Assembly: GCA_016765255.1 (NCBI GenBank)
Contig: JAESQI010000196.1
Span: 1 to 6,969, forward strand
Length of the DNA stretch: 6,969 nt
Source of the DNA: Robiginitomaculum sp.
GTDB lineage: Bacteria > Pseudomonadota > Alphaproteobacteria > Caulobacterales > Maricaulaceae
Reading direction: 5' to 3'
Below, in pieces: positions 1 to 5,732 of this stretch. The notes under the pieces were generated by a model. The model ran no database searches, had not been told where the DNA came from, and worked only from the letters and a program-made list of their open reading frames with translations. A program made the translations under genes and the position numbers. How positions within the stretch are numbered: position 1 is the first letter of the stretch; each line of letters opens with the position of its first letter.

Positions 1-195
1 CGTTGGGGAGAAGTTGGACATGCCTTTATCATGTTGCGCTCTGGTTTTGAACTTGACAGTGATGGTTTAACTAAATTTTGCAAAGACCGATTAGCCAGCT
101 TCAAAACCCCAAAATACTTTAGTCCGGTTTCGGATTTCCCGCGCACTGCCGCTGGTAAAATCCGCAAGCACCTTTTAGCCAAAGCGGCAGGCTAA
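1..195 (+). CDS. Acyl-CoA synthetase (AMP-forming), C-terminal fragment
   Basis: Partial gene: reading frame 1 is open from the first base and stops with TAA at 193-195, giving 64 residues. It is the C-terminal lid domain of an ANL-superfamily (AMP-binding) acyl-CoA ligase. The visible marks are RWGEVGHAF at the start, the LASFKTPKYF segment, and the A10 motif FPRTAAGKIRK, whose GKI lysine is the adenylation-step catalytic lysine in this family. Such enzymes activate a carboxylic acid with ATP and CoA in the cytoplasm. The substrate cannot be told from this end; the tail resembles fatty-acyl or medium-chain ligases more than acetoacetyl-CoA synthetase. It precedes a (R)-hydratase gene by 2 nt, so it is probably cotranscribed and would supply the acyl-CoA used next. 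Confidence 0.88.
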   Translation, partial: RWGEVGHAFIMLRSGFELDSDGLTKFCKDRLASFKTPKYFSPVSDFPRTAAGKIRKHLLAKAAG

Positions 196-197
196 TA

Positions 198-596
198 ATG
201 CGAGCAAACGTCACGATCACCAAAATTTTCTTGCAAGATGACTTTGATAGTTTTGCTGCGCTAAGCGGTGATTTTAATCCAATTCATGTGGACCCTTATT
301 ACGCGGCGAACAACAGATTTGGGAAAACGGTCGCGCACGGCGCGCTACTTGTCACAATCCTGCGCGGACTTACAGAGCAACTTATACCGGGCGGAAACCA
401 AATCTCACACCGCATTAAATTCCCGGCACCAACTTATGCGGCACAAAAAATAGAATTTTCAGTTACAATCATATCTCAAGAGAAACGAAGATACCGTATC
501 GCTTTGCAAGTCCGTACCTTAAAGGATGGCGTGGTAACGTGCGAAGGTGAAGCCATAATCGAAGATGAGAAAGAACGTTATGCAGATCGGAGATAA
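198..596 (+). CDS. MaoC/PhaJ-like (R)-specific enoyl-CoA hydratase
   Basis: Single hotdog-fold protein of 132 residues, the usual length for PhaJ-type R-hydratases. The hydratase-2 motif is intact at residues 22-31 (LSGDFNPIHV), with catalytic Asp25 and His30. It is followed by the FGKTVAHGALL stretch that forms the hotdog helix. Family members add water to trans-2-enoyl-CoA to give (R)-3-hydroxyacyl-CoA, usually as dimers. Physiological direction and chain length are inferred, not visible. The ATG lies 2 nt after the ligase stop, with a weak AGG at 189-191 as ribosome site, which suggests translational coupling. Its 3' end overlaps the next hotdog gene by 17 nt. It could also be a dehydratase-type MaoC working with that neighbour. 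Confidence 0.85.
   Translation: MRANVTITKIFLQDDFDSFAALSGDFNPIHVDPYYAANNRFGKTVAHGALLVTILRGLTEQLIPGGNQISHRIKFPAPTYAAQKIEFSVTIISQEKRRYRIALQVRTLKDGVVTCEGEAIIEDEKERYADRR
567..573 (+). promoter_or_regulatory. Ribosome binding site of the second hotdog gene
   Basis: GAGAAAG lies 6 nt before the ATG at 580, inside the end of the upstream hydratase gene. This favours the start at 580 over the in-frame ATGs at 565 and 604. The ATG at 604 has GGAG only at 589-592, 11 nt away. Confidence 0.5.
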
Positions 597-936
597 AGTG
601 CATATGGAAAAAGTTTTCTCTGTAGAAGACTTAAAAACATATCACGCGCTCGGTGGGCATTCTGTCACGGATGGCCACATTCCCGAACCGTTATTTGCAG
701 GACTATTTTCATATTTGCTTGGCATGGAACTCCCTGGACTTGGCACGAATTATCTTAAACAGGAAACCGATTATTGTAGAACCGCTCACGTTGGAGACGT
801 GGTGACCGCAAGCGTAGAAATTACGCGCCTACGTCCGGACAAGCATTTAGCCGACTTAAAAACCGTGTGCACAGGGAATGGTGGTAAAATAATTTGTACG
901 GGCCGTGCGATTGTTTATGTAAAGGGTGTGATATGA
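580..936 (+). CDS. MaoC-like hotdog protein lacking the catalytic dyad
   Basis: A 118-residue protein from the ATG at 580; the chosen start gives the MaoC-typical opening MQIGDKV. An ATG at 565 would add five residues. It has the MaoC outline: a Leu-Gly-Gly turn at residues 24-26, a helix PLFAGLFSYLLG at 37-48, then HVGDVVTASVEI at 70-81 and a strand ending CTGRAIVYV. However, the GDxNPxH hydratase signature is absent. The equivalent stretch reads GGHSVTDGHIPEP, and the loop between it and the helix is shortened. On family knowledge it could be a non-catalytic subunit paired with the intact hydratase encoded upstream, as in mycobacterial HadAB/HadBC. It could also be a hotdog protein with other chemistry. 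It overlaps the upstream gene by 17 nt and the next gene by 4 nt (ATGA). Confidence 0.72.
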   Translation: MQIGDKVHMEKVFSVEDLKTYHALGGHSVTDGHIPEPLFAGLFSYLLGMELPGLGTNYLKQETDYCRTAHVGDVVTASVEITRLRPDKHLADLKTVCTGNGGKIICTGRAIVYVKGVI

Positions 937-1721
937 TAAATCTTGAAGGTAAATCTGCGCTGGTGACAGGCTCAACAAGCGGTATTGGCCTTGCCATTGC
1001 CACAGGGCTAGCGGACGCTGGCGCCAATGTGATGTTAAATGGATTTGGAAAACTCGAAACCATAGAAATGTTACGAAGTAATTTGGAAAAAACTTCTGGC
1101 CATAAAATCAGATACTCGCCTGCCGATATGCGCAAGCCAAGCGAAATTAAAAACATGATAAGCGCAGCACAAAAAGAGTATGGATCAGTAGACATCCTCA
1201 TCAACAATGCGGGCATTCAGCACGTCAGCCCCATAGAAGATTTTCCAACAGAAAAATGGGACGATATTCTTGCCATCAATCTATCATCAGCTTTTCACAC
1301 AACACGGCACTGCATAGCGGGAATGAAAAAGTCAGGGTGGGGGCGCATCATCAATATCGCTTCGGCGCATTCACTGGTCGCCTCCCCATACAAAAGTGCA
1401 TATGTCGCTGCCAAACACGGGCTGGTTGGACTTACAAAAACGGTAGCACTCGAATGCGCACAAGACGGTGTTACTGTAAATGCTATTTCCCCAGGATATG
1501 TGCTCACACCTCTGGTCGAGAAACAAATCCCAGATACGGCCAAAGCAAGAGGCATTAGTGAAGAAGCCGTAAAACGTGATGTCCTACTGGCCGCCCAGCC
1601 TACCAAGAAATTTGTTAAAGTGGATCAAATTACACAATCGACATTGTTCCTCTGTTCCGATGCTGCCGAAAATATAACAGGGATTAACCTCTCCATAGAC
1701 GGCGGATGGACAGCACAATGA
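933..1721 (+). CDS. bdhA: (R)-3-hydroxybutyrate dehydrogenase (SDR family)
   Basis: A 262-residue classical short-chain dehydrogenase that oxidises (R)-3-hydroxybutyrate to acetoacetate with NAD+ in the cytoplasm (EC 1.1.1.30). Visible landmarks are the Rossmann motif TGSTSGIG at 12-19, NNAG at 91-94, and the tetrad Asn116, Ser144, Tyr157 and Lys161. The residues that bind the substrate carboxylate in characterised enzymes are also present: Gln96, His146, Lys154 and Gln198. The C-terminus SIDGGWTAQ is typical of this enzyme. The length matches the usual ~260. I chose the ATG at 933 rather than the upstream in-frame ATG at 894: it has AAAGGG at 921-926 six nt away, and the extra 13 residues are cysteine-rich and unlike the family. 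Its ATG overlaps the previous stop, so it belongs to the operon. Confidence 0.93.
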   Translation: MINLEGKSALVTGSTSGIGLAIATGLADAGANVMLNGFGKLETIEMLRSNLEKTSGHKIRYSPADMRKPSEIKNMISAAQKEYGSVDILINNAGIQHVSPIEDFPTEKWDDILAINLSSAFHTTRHCIAGMKKSGWGRIINIASAHSLVASPYKSAYVAAKHGLVGLTKTVALECAQDGVTVNAISPGYVLTPLVEKQIPDTAKARGISEEAVKRDVLLAAQPTKKFVKVDQITQSTLFLCSDAAENITGINLSIDGGWTAQ

Positions 1722-1727
1722 TGAGCG

Positions 1728-1838
1728 ATATTTGGTTTTTATAAAGGAAATTAAACCATACCTTATGCCATGTATCATGTTGTAATTGAGATTTTTTGGC
1801 ATTTCACCGAACTTAAGTGATTAAAATCAACCAAATAT
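1728..1838. repeat. Nested long-range inverted repeat
   Basis: ATATTTGGTT at 1728-1737 is perfectly complementary to AACCAAATAT at 1829-1838, across 91 nt. Nested inside, ATGCCA at 1765-1770 pairs with TGGCAT at 1797-1802. The outer arm begins 7 nt after the dehydrogenase stop codon, so a transcript reading through would carry it in the 3' untranslated region. The arms are AT-rich and could be partly chance. Confidence 0.4.
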
Positions 1839-1850
1839 ATTGAAAGTTTC

Positions 1851-1869
1851 GAGTCCTGCATGCAGGCTC
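1851..1869. repeat. Palindrome CCTGCATGCAGG with flanking GAG/CTC
   Basis: A perfect 12-bp palindrome lies at 1855-1866. It extends outward by GAG (1851-1853) and CTC (1867-1869) with one unpaired T at 1854. It is the most GC-rich patch in an AT-rich gap. There is no T-run next to it, so it is more like a protein-binding or structural site than a terminator. Function is unknown. Confidence 0.45.
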
Positions 1870-1900
1870 AAATTACCTAGCCTTTAGAAATCGCCTTTTA

Positions 1901-1951
1901 TGTGATTTTCCGGCTTTTTATGACCGCCGTGATTTCGGAAAACATTTCACA
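1901..1951. repeat. Extended inverted repeat TTTTCCG / CGGAAAA
   Basis: TTTTCCG at 1906-1912 pairs with CGGAAAA at 1936-1942 across 23 nt. The arms can extend to TGTGA (1901-1905) and TCACA (1947-1951) if 4 nt bulge out. A run of six A follows at 1958-1963. Read on the minus strand, this A-run becomes a T-run lying before the hairpin, not after it, so a simple terminator is not supported. Confidence 0.4.
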
Positions 1952-2062
1952 CATCACAAAAAAGTTTTGCAAAAATTTGTATCAATCCACAAAAAAATAT
2001 ATTCTTGCAAATAACTAATTTTCCCTGACAACACAGTCCCCAGGGCCGAAATGAACTTATTT

Positions 2063-2629
2063 TTATTTTTTTGATAGAGAGGGGCAACTCTGCTTTGAGG
2101 CAAATTGTTTCCCAGAATCGACTATGATGTTGTGGGAAAGACGTTCGCGCCCTATCAGCGTTTGATATTTGAAATTAGACCTGTTGGCTAAGTTCACTTC
2201 TGCATCAATCCAAATACCGGCAATGCAAATAGGTAAAATAATGACAGGCCTTCGAATAGTCCCGCCAGATTTCTTTTTTATCTTTGCAAATCGGGTAACT
2301 CTTTCGTCATATTCCACCACAGTTCCGTCAACATTTACAAGATTAAATCTAACCCAACTCTCATTATCATTACGTAAATAAATTTCAGCTTTATGTGCAT
2401 AAACTGAGCTCGTATCGGCTCCGGTGTCTAGCTTCGCGACGACTTTAAAACCTTGTTCGCCAACGCGTACATTTTCGAGGTAACCTAATGTGGATGTCTT
2501 CGGTACACCAGATACGGACGGAATATCTTGCTTGATATGTGCACACGCTGATAAAGCGAGCGCACATATCACCAATAATAACCCAACAAGGCCGCACCCT
2601 TTTGTTGGGTTATTGAGTTGAATTTTCAT
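2063..2629 (-). CDS. Retropepsin-like aspartic protease family lipoprotein (PF05618-type)
   Basis: A 188-residue protein. Residues 14-26 are hydrophobic and are followed by the lipobox LSAC (26-29), so Cys29 should be lipidated and the protein anchored in the envelope. The rest matches the small family once called ATP-dependent zinc protease and now seen as retropepsin-like. It has AKLDTGADTSSV with candidate catalytic Asp68, and the late LIGRERL (158-164) after an NLANRS strand. Known relatives include RimB; most are uncharacterised, so activity and target are unproven. The ATG is 16 bp past the receptor stop codon on the same strand, which argues for cotranscription. The start lacks a good Shine-Dalgarno. 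An unusual 13-bp hairpin lies over codons 6-18. Confidence 0.82.
   Translation of the reverse strand: MKIQLNNPTKGCGLVGLLLVICALALSACAHIKQDIPSVSGVPKTSTLGYLENVRVGEQGFKVVAKLDTGADTSSVYAHKAEIYLRNDNESWVRFNLVNVDGTVVEYDERVTRFAKIKKKSGGTIRRPVIILPICIAGIWIDAEVNLANRSNFKYQTLIGRERLSHNIIVDSGKQFASKQSCPSLSKK
2577..2614 (-). repeat. Perfect 13-bp hairpin in the start of the lipoprotein gene
   Basis: AATAACCCAACAA (2577-2589) and TTGTTGGGTTATT (2602-2614) are exact inverted complements with a 12-nt loop. In the minus-strand mRNA the hairpin begins 15 nt after the A of the lipoprotein ATG and lies about 30 nt past the receptor stop codon. It has no following U-run, so it does not look like an intrinsic terminator. 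It could limit lipoprotein translation or protect the receptor message from 3' exonucleases; both are inference. Confidence 0.7.
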
Positions 2630-2645
2630 GTAAGAAAGCCAACCT

Positions 2646-5579
2646 TTACCAATTCACTCGTACGCCAGCGTAAAACTCGCGACCAATAGGTCGGTTGACA
2701 TTTGAAATGATGTTTCTCGTATTCCCATGATCTAGACCAGACGGCACAACTGGGCCGAACTTATTGGCAATATTTTTTATGCCAGCGTAAACTTGCGCAT
2801 TATATTTGTTATCAAATTTATACCGAGCATAAATATCGTGGTAAGATTGGCTTCCAGTATCGAAATAACCAATATCCGTAGGCGCCAGCGTGATATCGTC
2901 AACCCCACCGCTTTGATAATGCCATGTATAAGCAAGGCGGAATTCATTCAAGTCCCAGCCAAACTTTGCCCGGAAACGGTCTTTTGGCGTACCTATTTCC
3001 CCATTAAAATCCGATAGCTCTGATCCAGTCAGACCCTCAAACTCCGCTTCATTGGATAATGAGTGCGTATAAATAAGCGACATATCAAAATCACCGGGGA
3101 TAGTTTCCGGCTGAACGGCGTATTTCATCGTAACATCAATGCCTTCGGCTAGCACTTTGTTGAGGTTTTCCTCGCGGTTAACCACTTCAATGACTTCGCC
3201 AGTTGACGCATCACGGGTGATCACACCGCAAAAACGGTTATTTGGGAAACTGGCGGCGGCATAACACAAATCAACTGTTGTTTGAGTCGAAATCGTACCA
3301 ATCGCCCCGTCAATGTTGATACGGTAATAATCAACAATGAACGAGAAATCTGGCAGAGCTTGCGGCGTAAATATGGCTCCAATGGTAAAGGTGTCCGCCG
3401 TTTCTTCTTCCAACTGGTTATTACCAGCATTAGGACCGAAAACAGAGCTACCACCTGCATCAAAAGCCAAGCCTGCATTAGCCGGGTCAGCGAAATATGC
3501 CTGAATGCCAGCTTCGGCCAGACAGTTCGCCGTGAAAGCCGCCACATTCGGGTTAGTCGTGTCTAAACCAGTGCCATCTGCATTCAGGCCATCACAAGGG
3601 TCGTCCAAGCTATCAAAATCACCGCGCTTATCAGAGAAAAACTCTGTAATATTTGGGGCGCGCTGGGAACGTGAATATTGTGCGCGGAACCTTATATCTT
3701 CGGAAGGTGCATAACTCCCGCCAACATTATAACTAAAAATCGTTCCAATAGTACTGTAATTCCCAATCCGGCCGGCTAGTTGTGCCGATAAAGCGTGGAT
3801 TCCAGGCCTGTCCATGATGATCGGAATATCAAGCTCGCCAAAGCCTTCAATCACATCAAAGCTGGCATCAATACTGGGAATAACAGAAATACTAGTTTGT
3901 TCCGGTGCGCCGCCTGGAGAGGCCGCCGCGCCTACATCAGGGTCGCCAACGGTAGTTTGACTTTCCTTACGATATTCAAAACCAAAGGCCGCCTTCATGG
4001 TTCCAGCTGGGAGTTCATACACATCACCGTTCATATTCCCAGCCACGGTGGTTTGCGACCTTTCTTGCTCTAGCCGTCCCGTGTAACGAATATAATCAGC
4101 CATCGCCTCGGTAATAGACCCTTCACCAAAAATATTGAGCGGTATGCATCCAGCCGCACGGGCATCAGCGTCCGTACACTGGAAGCCACTCGCACCGTCC
4201 GATTCAATACGCAGGGCATTGCGGATGTTTTGGTAGTTCAGTGCATTTAGCTGCGTTTGTTCTTGTTCATATTTTCCGTAGGTAGCATAAGCCGTCCAGT
4301 CCCAACCATTTTCCATACTCCCCTTAAGACCTGCAGCCGTACGTAATGTATTGCGTTCATTTTCTTTTATATCCATGCCGACTTCGACGAAACGCCGGGC
4401 CCAGCTTACTGACCCACTCCGGGTTTCTTCGACTTCTGGCGGGATAAAAGGATGGCTGGACGACATCCTGCCTATGTCTATGGAATTACCTGCCGGGCCA
4501 ATGTCCGTACCGCTACTTGCGGTTCTTGGCGCATTGACGGTCGTGCTGTCTACCTGGGTGTAATAGGCTTCTGCGAATGCAGTCACGGCATCGTTTAAAT
4601 CAAATCTAGCTTTACCGGCCAGAGCTAAGGTTTCTACTGCGGGGGAGAGCGTTCGACCGGGTCGAAAATTAAAACCGTCGAGTCCTGTTTCAAATCCAAC
4701 ACTGGCGACACGCCCATCTTGTGGCGCTAAGGATTTATCGTTAAACCAAACGCCGCCAACATTCCACGCATCGTCACCTTCAAATCGGCCACCGGGGAGG
4801 AAAGAACTTAAATTCGTTCCACACTGCGTTGATCCTGCAACTACGCAGTTAGCGGGATCCGCATTAAATCCGATAGGCGCAATACTATCCGGCCTTGTGG
4901 CATCAGCAAACACGGCAGTTTCGTCGTCGTAAGTCACACCAAGCATGATATTACCCCGGTCATCAGCAAAGTTTTTACCAATCGTCAAATCAATAGTATT
5001 CTCAACTTCCCCACTCGCATCTGCGGCCCCATATCGGTAACCAGCCCTGACGCCCTCAAAACTGTCCCGCAAGATAAAGTTAGCGACACCTGCGATAGCA
5101 TCAGCGCCGTAAATCGCCGAGGCACCTCCTGTAGTGACTTCAATTTTTTTCACAAATCCAGACGGGATCGTATCTGTACTGACCCGCTCTCCGTTACCCG
5201 AATTGGAAACCGCACGACGCCCATTGATCAAAACCAATGTCCGGTCGCCACCAAGCCCTCTTAAGTTAATCGTACTTAGACCTGGGTTTTGCGTACTTAA
5301 GCCCGTACTTTCTGGAGAAAGGCTATATTCCACACCAGGGATTTGCGTCAGTAACTCACCAACATCTACCGTTCCACTAGATTCTATTTCACCAATATCA
5401 AGACCTTGAACCGGAATTGCTGTGTTGATATTTGAACGTCGAATGCGTGAACCCGTGACGACGATCTCATCTTTCGTCACAGAATTATTTTCTTGGGCAA
5501 AAGAAATTTGCGTAGGCATAAGTAGAGAAATAGGCAAGGCCGCAGCTGTAAGCAATATTGTTTTTTTTGTAACGTTCAT
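2646..5579 (-). CDS. TonB-dependent outer-membrane receptor
   Basis: A 977-residue receptor that would import a ligand across the outer membrane using TonB-ExbBD energy. The signal peptide is residues 1-28 (cleavage after SFA), and a TonB-box-like DEIVVTG is at 37-43. The plug (about 48-170) carries INLRGLG at 104-110, RTLVLINGRR at 113-122 and SAIYGADAIAGV near 154-165. The barrel includes RSQRAPNITEFF near 637-648 and ends FYAGVRVNW with the usual aromatic terminus. Eight cysteines of the mature protein fall in four close pairs. I chose the ATG at 5577-5579 because it opens a proper signal peptide; an upstream ATG at 5699 would add 40 non-signal residues. GAGGGG (complement of 5591-5596) lies 11 nt upstream. 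The substrate cannot be read from sequence. It is followed after 16 bp by the retropepsin-like lipoprotein. Confidence 0.95.
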   Translation of the reverse strand: MNVTKKTILLTAAALPISLLMPTQISFAQENNSVTKDEIVVTGSRIRRSNINTAIPVQGLDIGEIESSGTVDVGELLTQIPGVEYSLSPESTGLSTQNPGLSTINLRGLGGDRTLVLINGRRAVSNSGNGERVSTDTIPSGFVKKIEVTTGGASAIYGADAIAGVANFILRDSFEGVRAGYRYGAADASGEVENTIDLTIGKNFADDRGNIMLGVTYDDETAVFADATRPDSIAPIGFNADPANCVVAGSTQCGTNLSSFLPGGRFEGDDAWNVGGVWFNDKSLAPQDGRVASVGFETGLDGFNFRPGRTLSPAVETLALAGKARFDLNDAVTAFAEAYYTQVDSTTVNAPRTASSGTDIGPAGNSIDIGRMSSSHPFIPPEVEETRSGSVSWARRFVEVGMDIKENERNTLRTAAGLKGSMENGWDWTAYATYGKYEQEQTQLNALNYQNIRNALRIESDGASGFQCTDADARAAGCIPLNIFGEGSITEAMADYIRYTGRLEQERSQTTVAGNMNGDVYELPAGTMKAAFGFEYRKESQTTVGDPDVGAAASPGGAPEQTSISVIPSIDASFDVIEGFGELDIPIIMDRPGIHALSAQLAGRIGNYSTIGTIFSYNVGGSYAPSEDIRFRAQYSRSQRAPNITEFFSDKRGDFDSLDDPCDGLNADGTGLDTTNPNVAAFTANCLAEAGIQAYFADPANAGLAFDAGGSSVFGPNAGNNQLEEETADTFTIGAIFTPQALPDFSFIVDYYRINIDGAIGTISTQTTVDLCYAAASFPNNRFCGVITRDASTGEVIEVVNREENLNKVLAEGIDVTMKYAVQPETIPGDFDMSLIYTHSLSNEAEFEGLTGSELSDFNGEIGTPKDRFRAKFGWDLNEFRLAYTWHYQSGGVDDITLAPTDIGYFDTGSQSYHDIYARYKFDNKYNAQVYAGIKNIANKFGPVVPSGLDHGNTRNIISNVNRPIGREFYAGVRVNW

Positions 5580-5608
5580 GATCAAGTTATCCCCTCGGTG
5601 TTTGATGG

Positions 5609-5625
5609 CAATAGACGCGCTATTG
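5609..5625 (-). promoter_or_regulatory. Dyad CAATAG-N5-CTATTG in the receptor leader/promoter
   Basis: A perfect inverted repeat with 6-bp arms, 30-46 bp before the receptor ATG. It overlaps a possible minus-strand -10 box TACAAT (complement of 5622-5627), although I found no good -35. It could be an operator or a 5' leader hairpin. A related CAATA/TATTG dyad lies at 5672-5687. Confidence 0.4.
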
Positions 5626-5671
5626 TACTTAGAAATATTATGAAGGAACTGTAGAGGAAGCGTCGCGCAAG

Positions 5672-5687
5672 CAATACATTCATATTG
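5672..5687 (-). promoter_or_regulatory. Dyad CAATA-N6-TATTG upstream of the receptor
   Basis: This inverted repeat shares the GCAATA left flank and TATTG right arm with the dyad at 5609-5625. Centre-to-centre distance is about 62 bp, near six helical turns. Two copies of one operator type are plausible, but the arms are short and AT-rich. Confidence 0.33.
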
Positions 5688-5696
5688 ACGGTCACC

Positions 5697-5713
5697 CATA
5701 ACCTGTGGTTATG
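5697..5713 (-). promoter_or_regulatory. Candidate LysR box upstream of the receptor
   Basis: CATAACC-TGT-GGTTATG is a perfect 7-bp-arm dyad. It contains T5699-N11-A5711, the T-N11-A pattern with internal symmetry that LysR-type regulators bind. It sits 118-134 bp before the receptor ATG and 20 bp past the stop of the LysR gene, so it is well placed for activation of the receptor by that regulator. As a transcript hairpin it lacks a U-run, so a LysR terminator is less likely. Confidence 0.55.
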
Positions 5714-5732
5714 AGCTAATTACTACACCGCC

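Larger units (their letters stand above)
1722..2062. other. Convergent AT-rich intergenic region, no gene seen
   Basis: This 341-bp stretch separates the dehydrogenase (plus strand) from the lipoprotein gene (minus strand), so both genes end here. I see no credible open reading frame. It is rich in A/T runs and inverted repeats, listed separately. No GC-rich hairpin followed by a T-run fits a classical terminator for either strand, so termination may be Rho-dependent or use the atypical structures. Confidence 0.6.

Noticed and set aside
894..932. Upstream ATG extending the dehydrogenase by 13 residues
   Set aside because: The added stretch is cysteine-rich, has no family counterpart and lies within the previous gene. 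The ATG at 933 has a good ribosome site and gives the expected length.
821..1216. 131-codon minus-strand reading frame across the hotdog and dehydrogenase genes
   Set aside because: It is opposite two well-supported genes, has no recognisable family features and fits an antisense shadow.
1733..1758. TGGTTT/AAACCA stem after the dehydrogenase, considered as a terminator
   Set aside because: The arms are AT-rich with a 14-nt loop and no T-run follows; it also competes with the longer 10-bp pairing.
1901..1951. TGTGA...TCACA resembling a CRP/FNR-type site
   Set aside because: The half-sites are 41 nt apart, far more than the 6-nt spacing of a CRP site, and no gene starts nearby.
2023..2045. 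CCCTG...CAGGG hairpin just past the lipoprotein stop codon, considered as its terminator
   Set aside because: The stem has 5-bp arms and a 13-nt loop. In the minus-strand direction it is followed by AAAATT, not a U-run, so an intrinsic terminator is not supported.
5580..5699. 40-residue N-terminal extension of the TonB-dependent receptor
   Set aside because: The extra residues are not signal-like, whereas the internal ATG opens a clean signal peptide with a GAGGGG upstream. The extension would also run over the promoter dyads.
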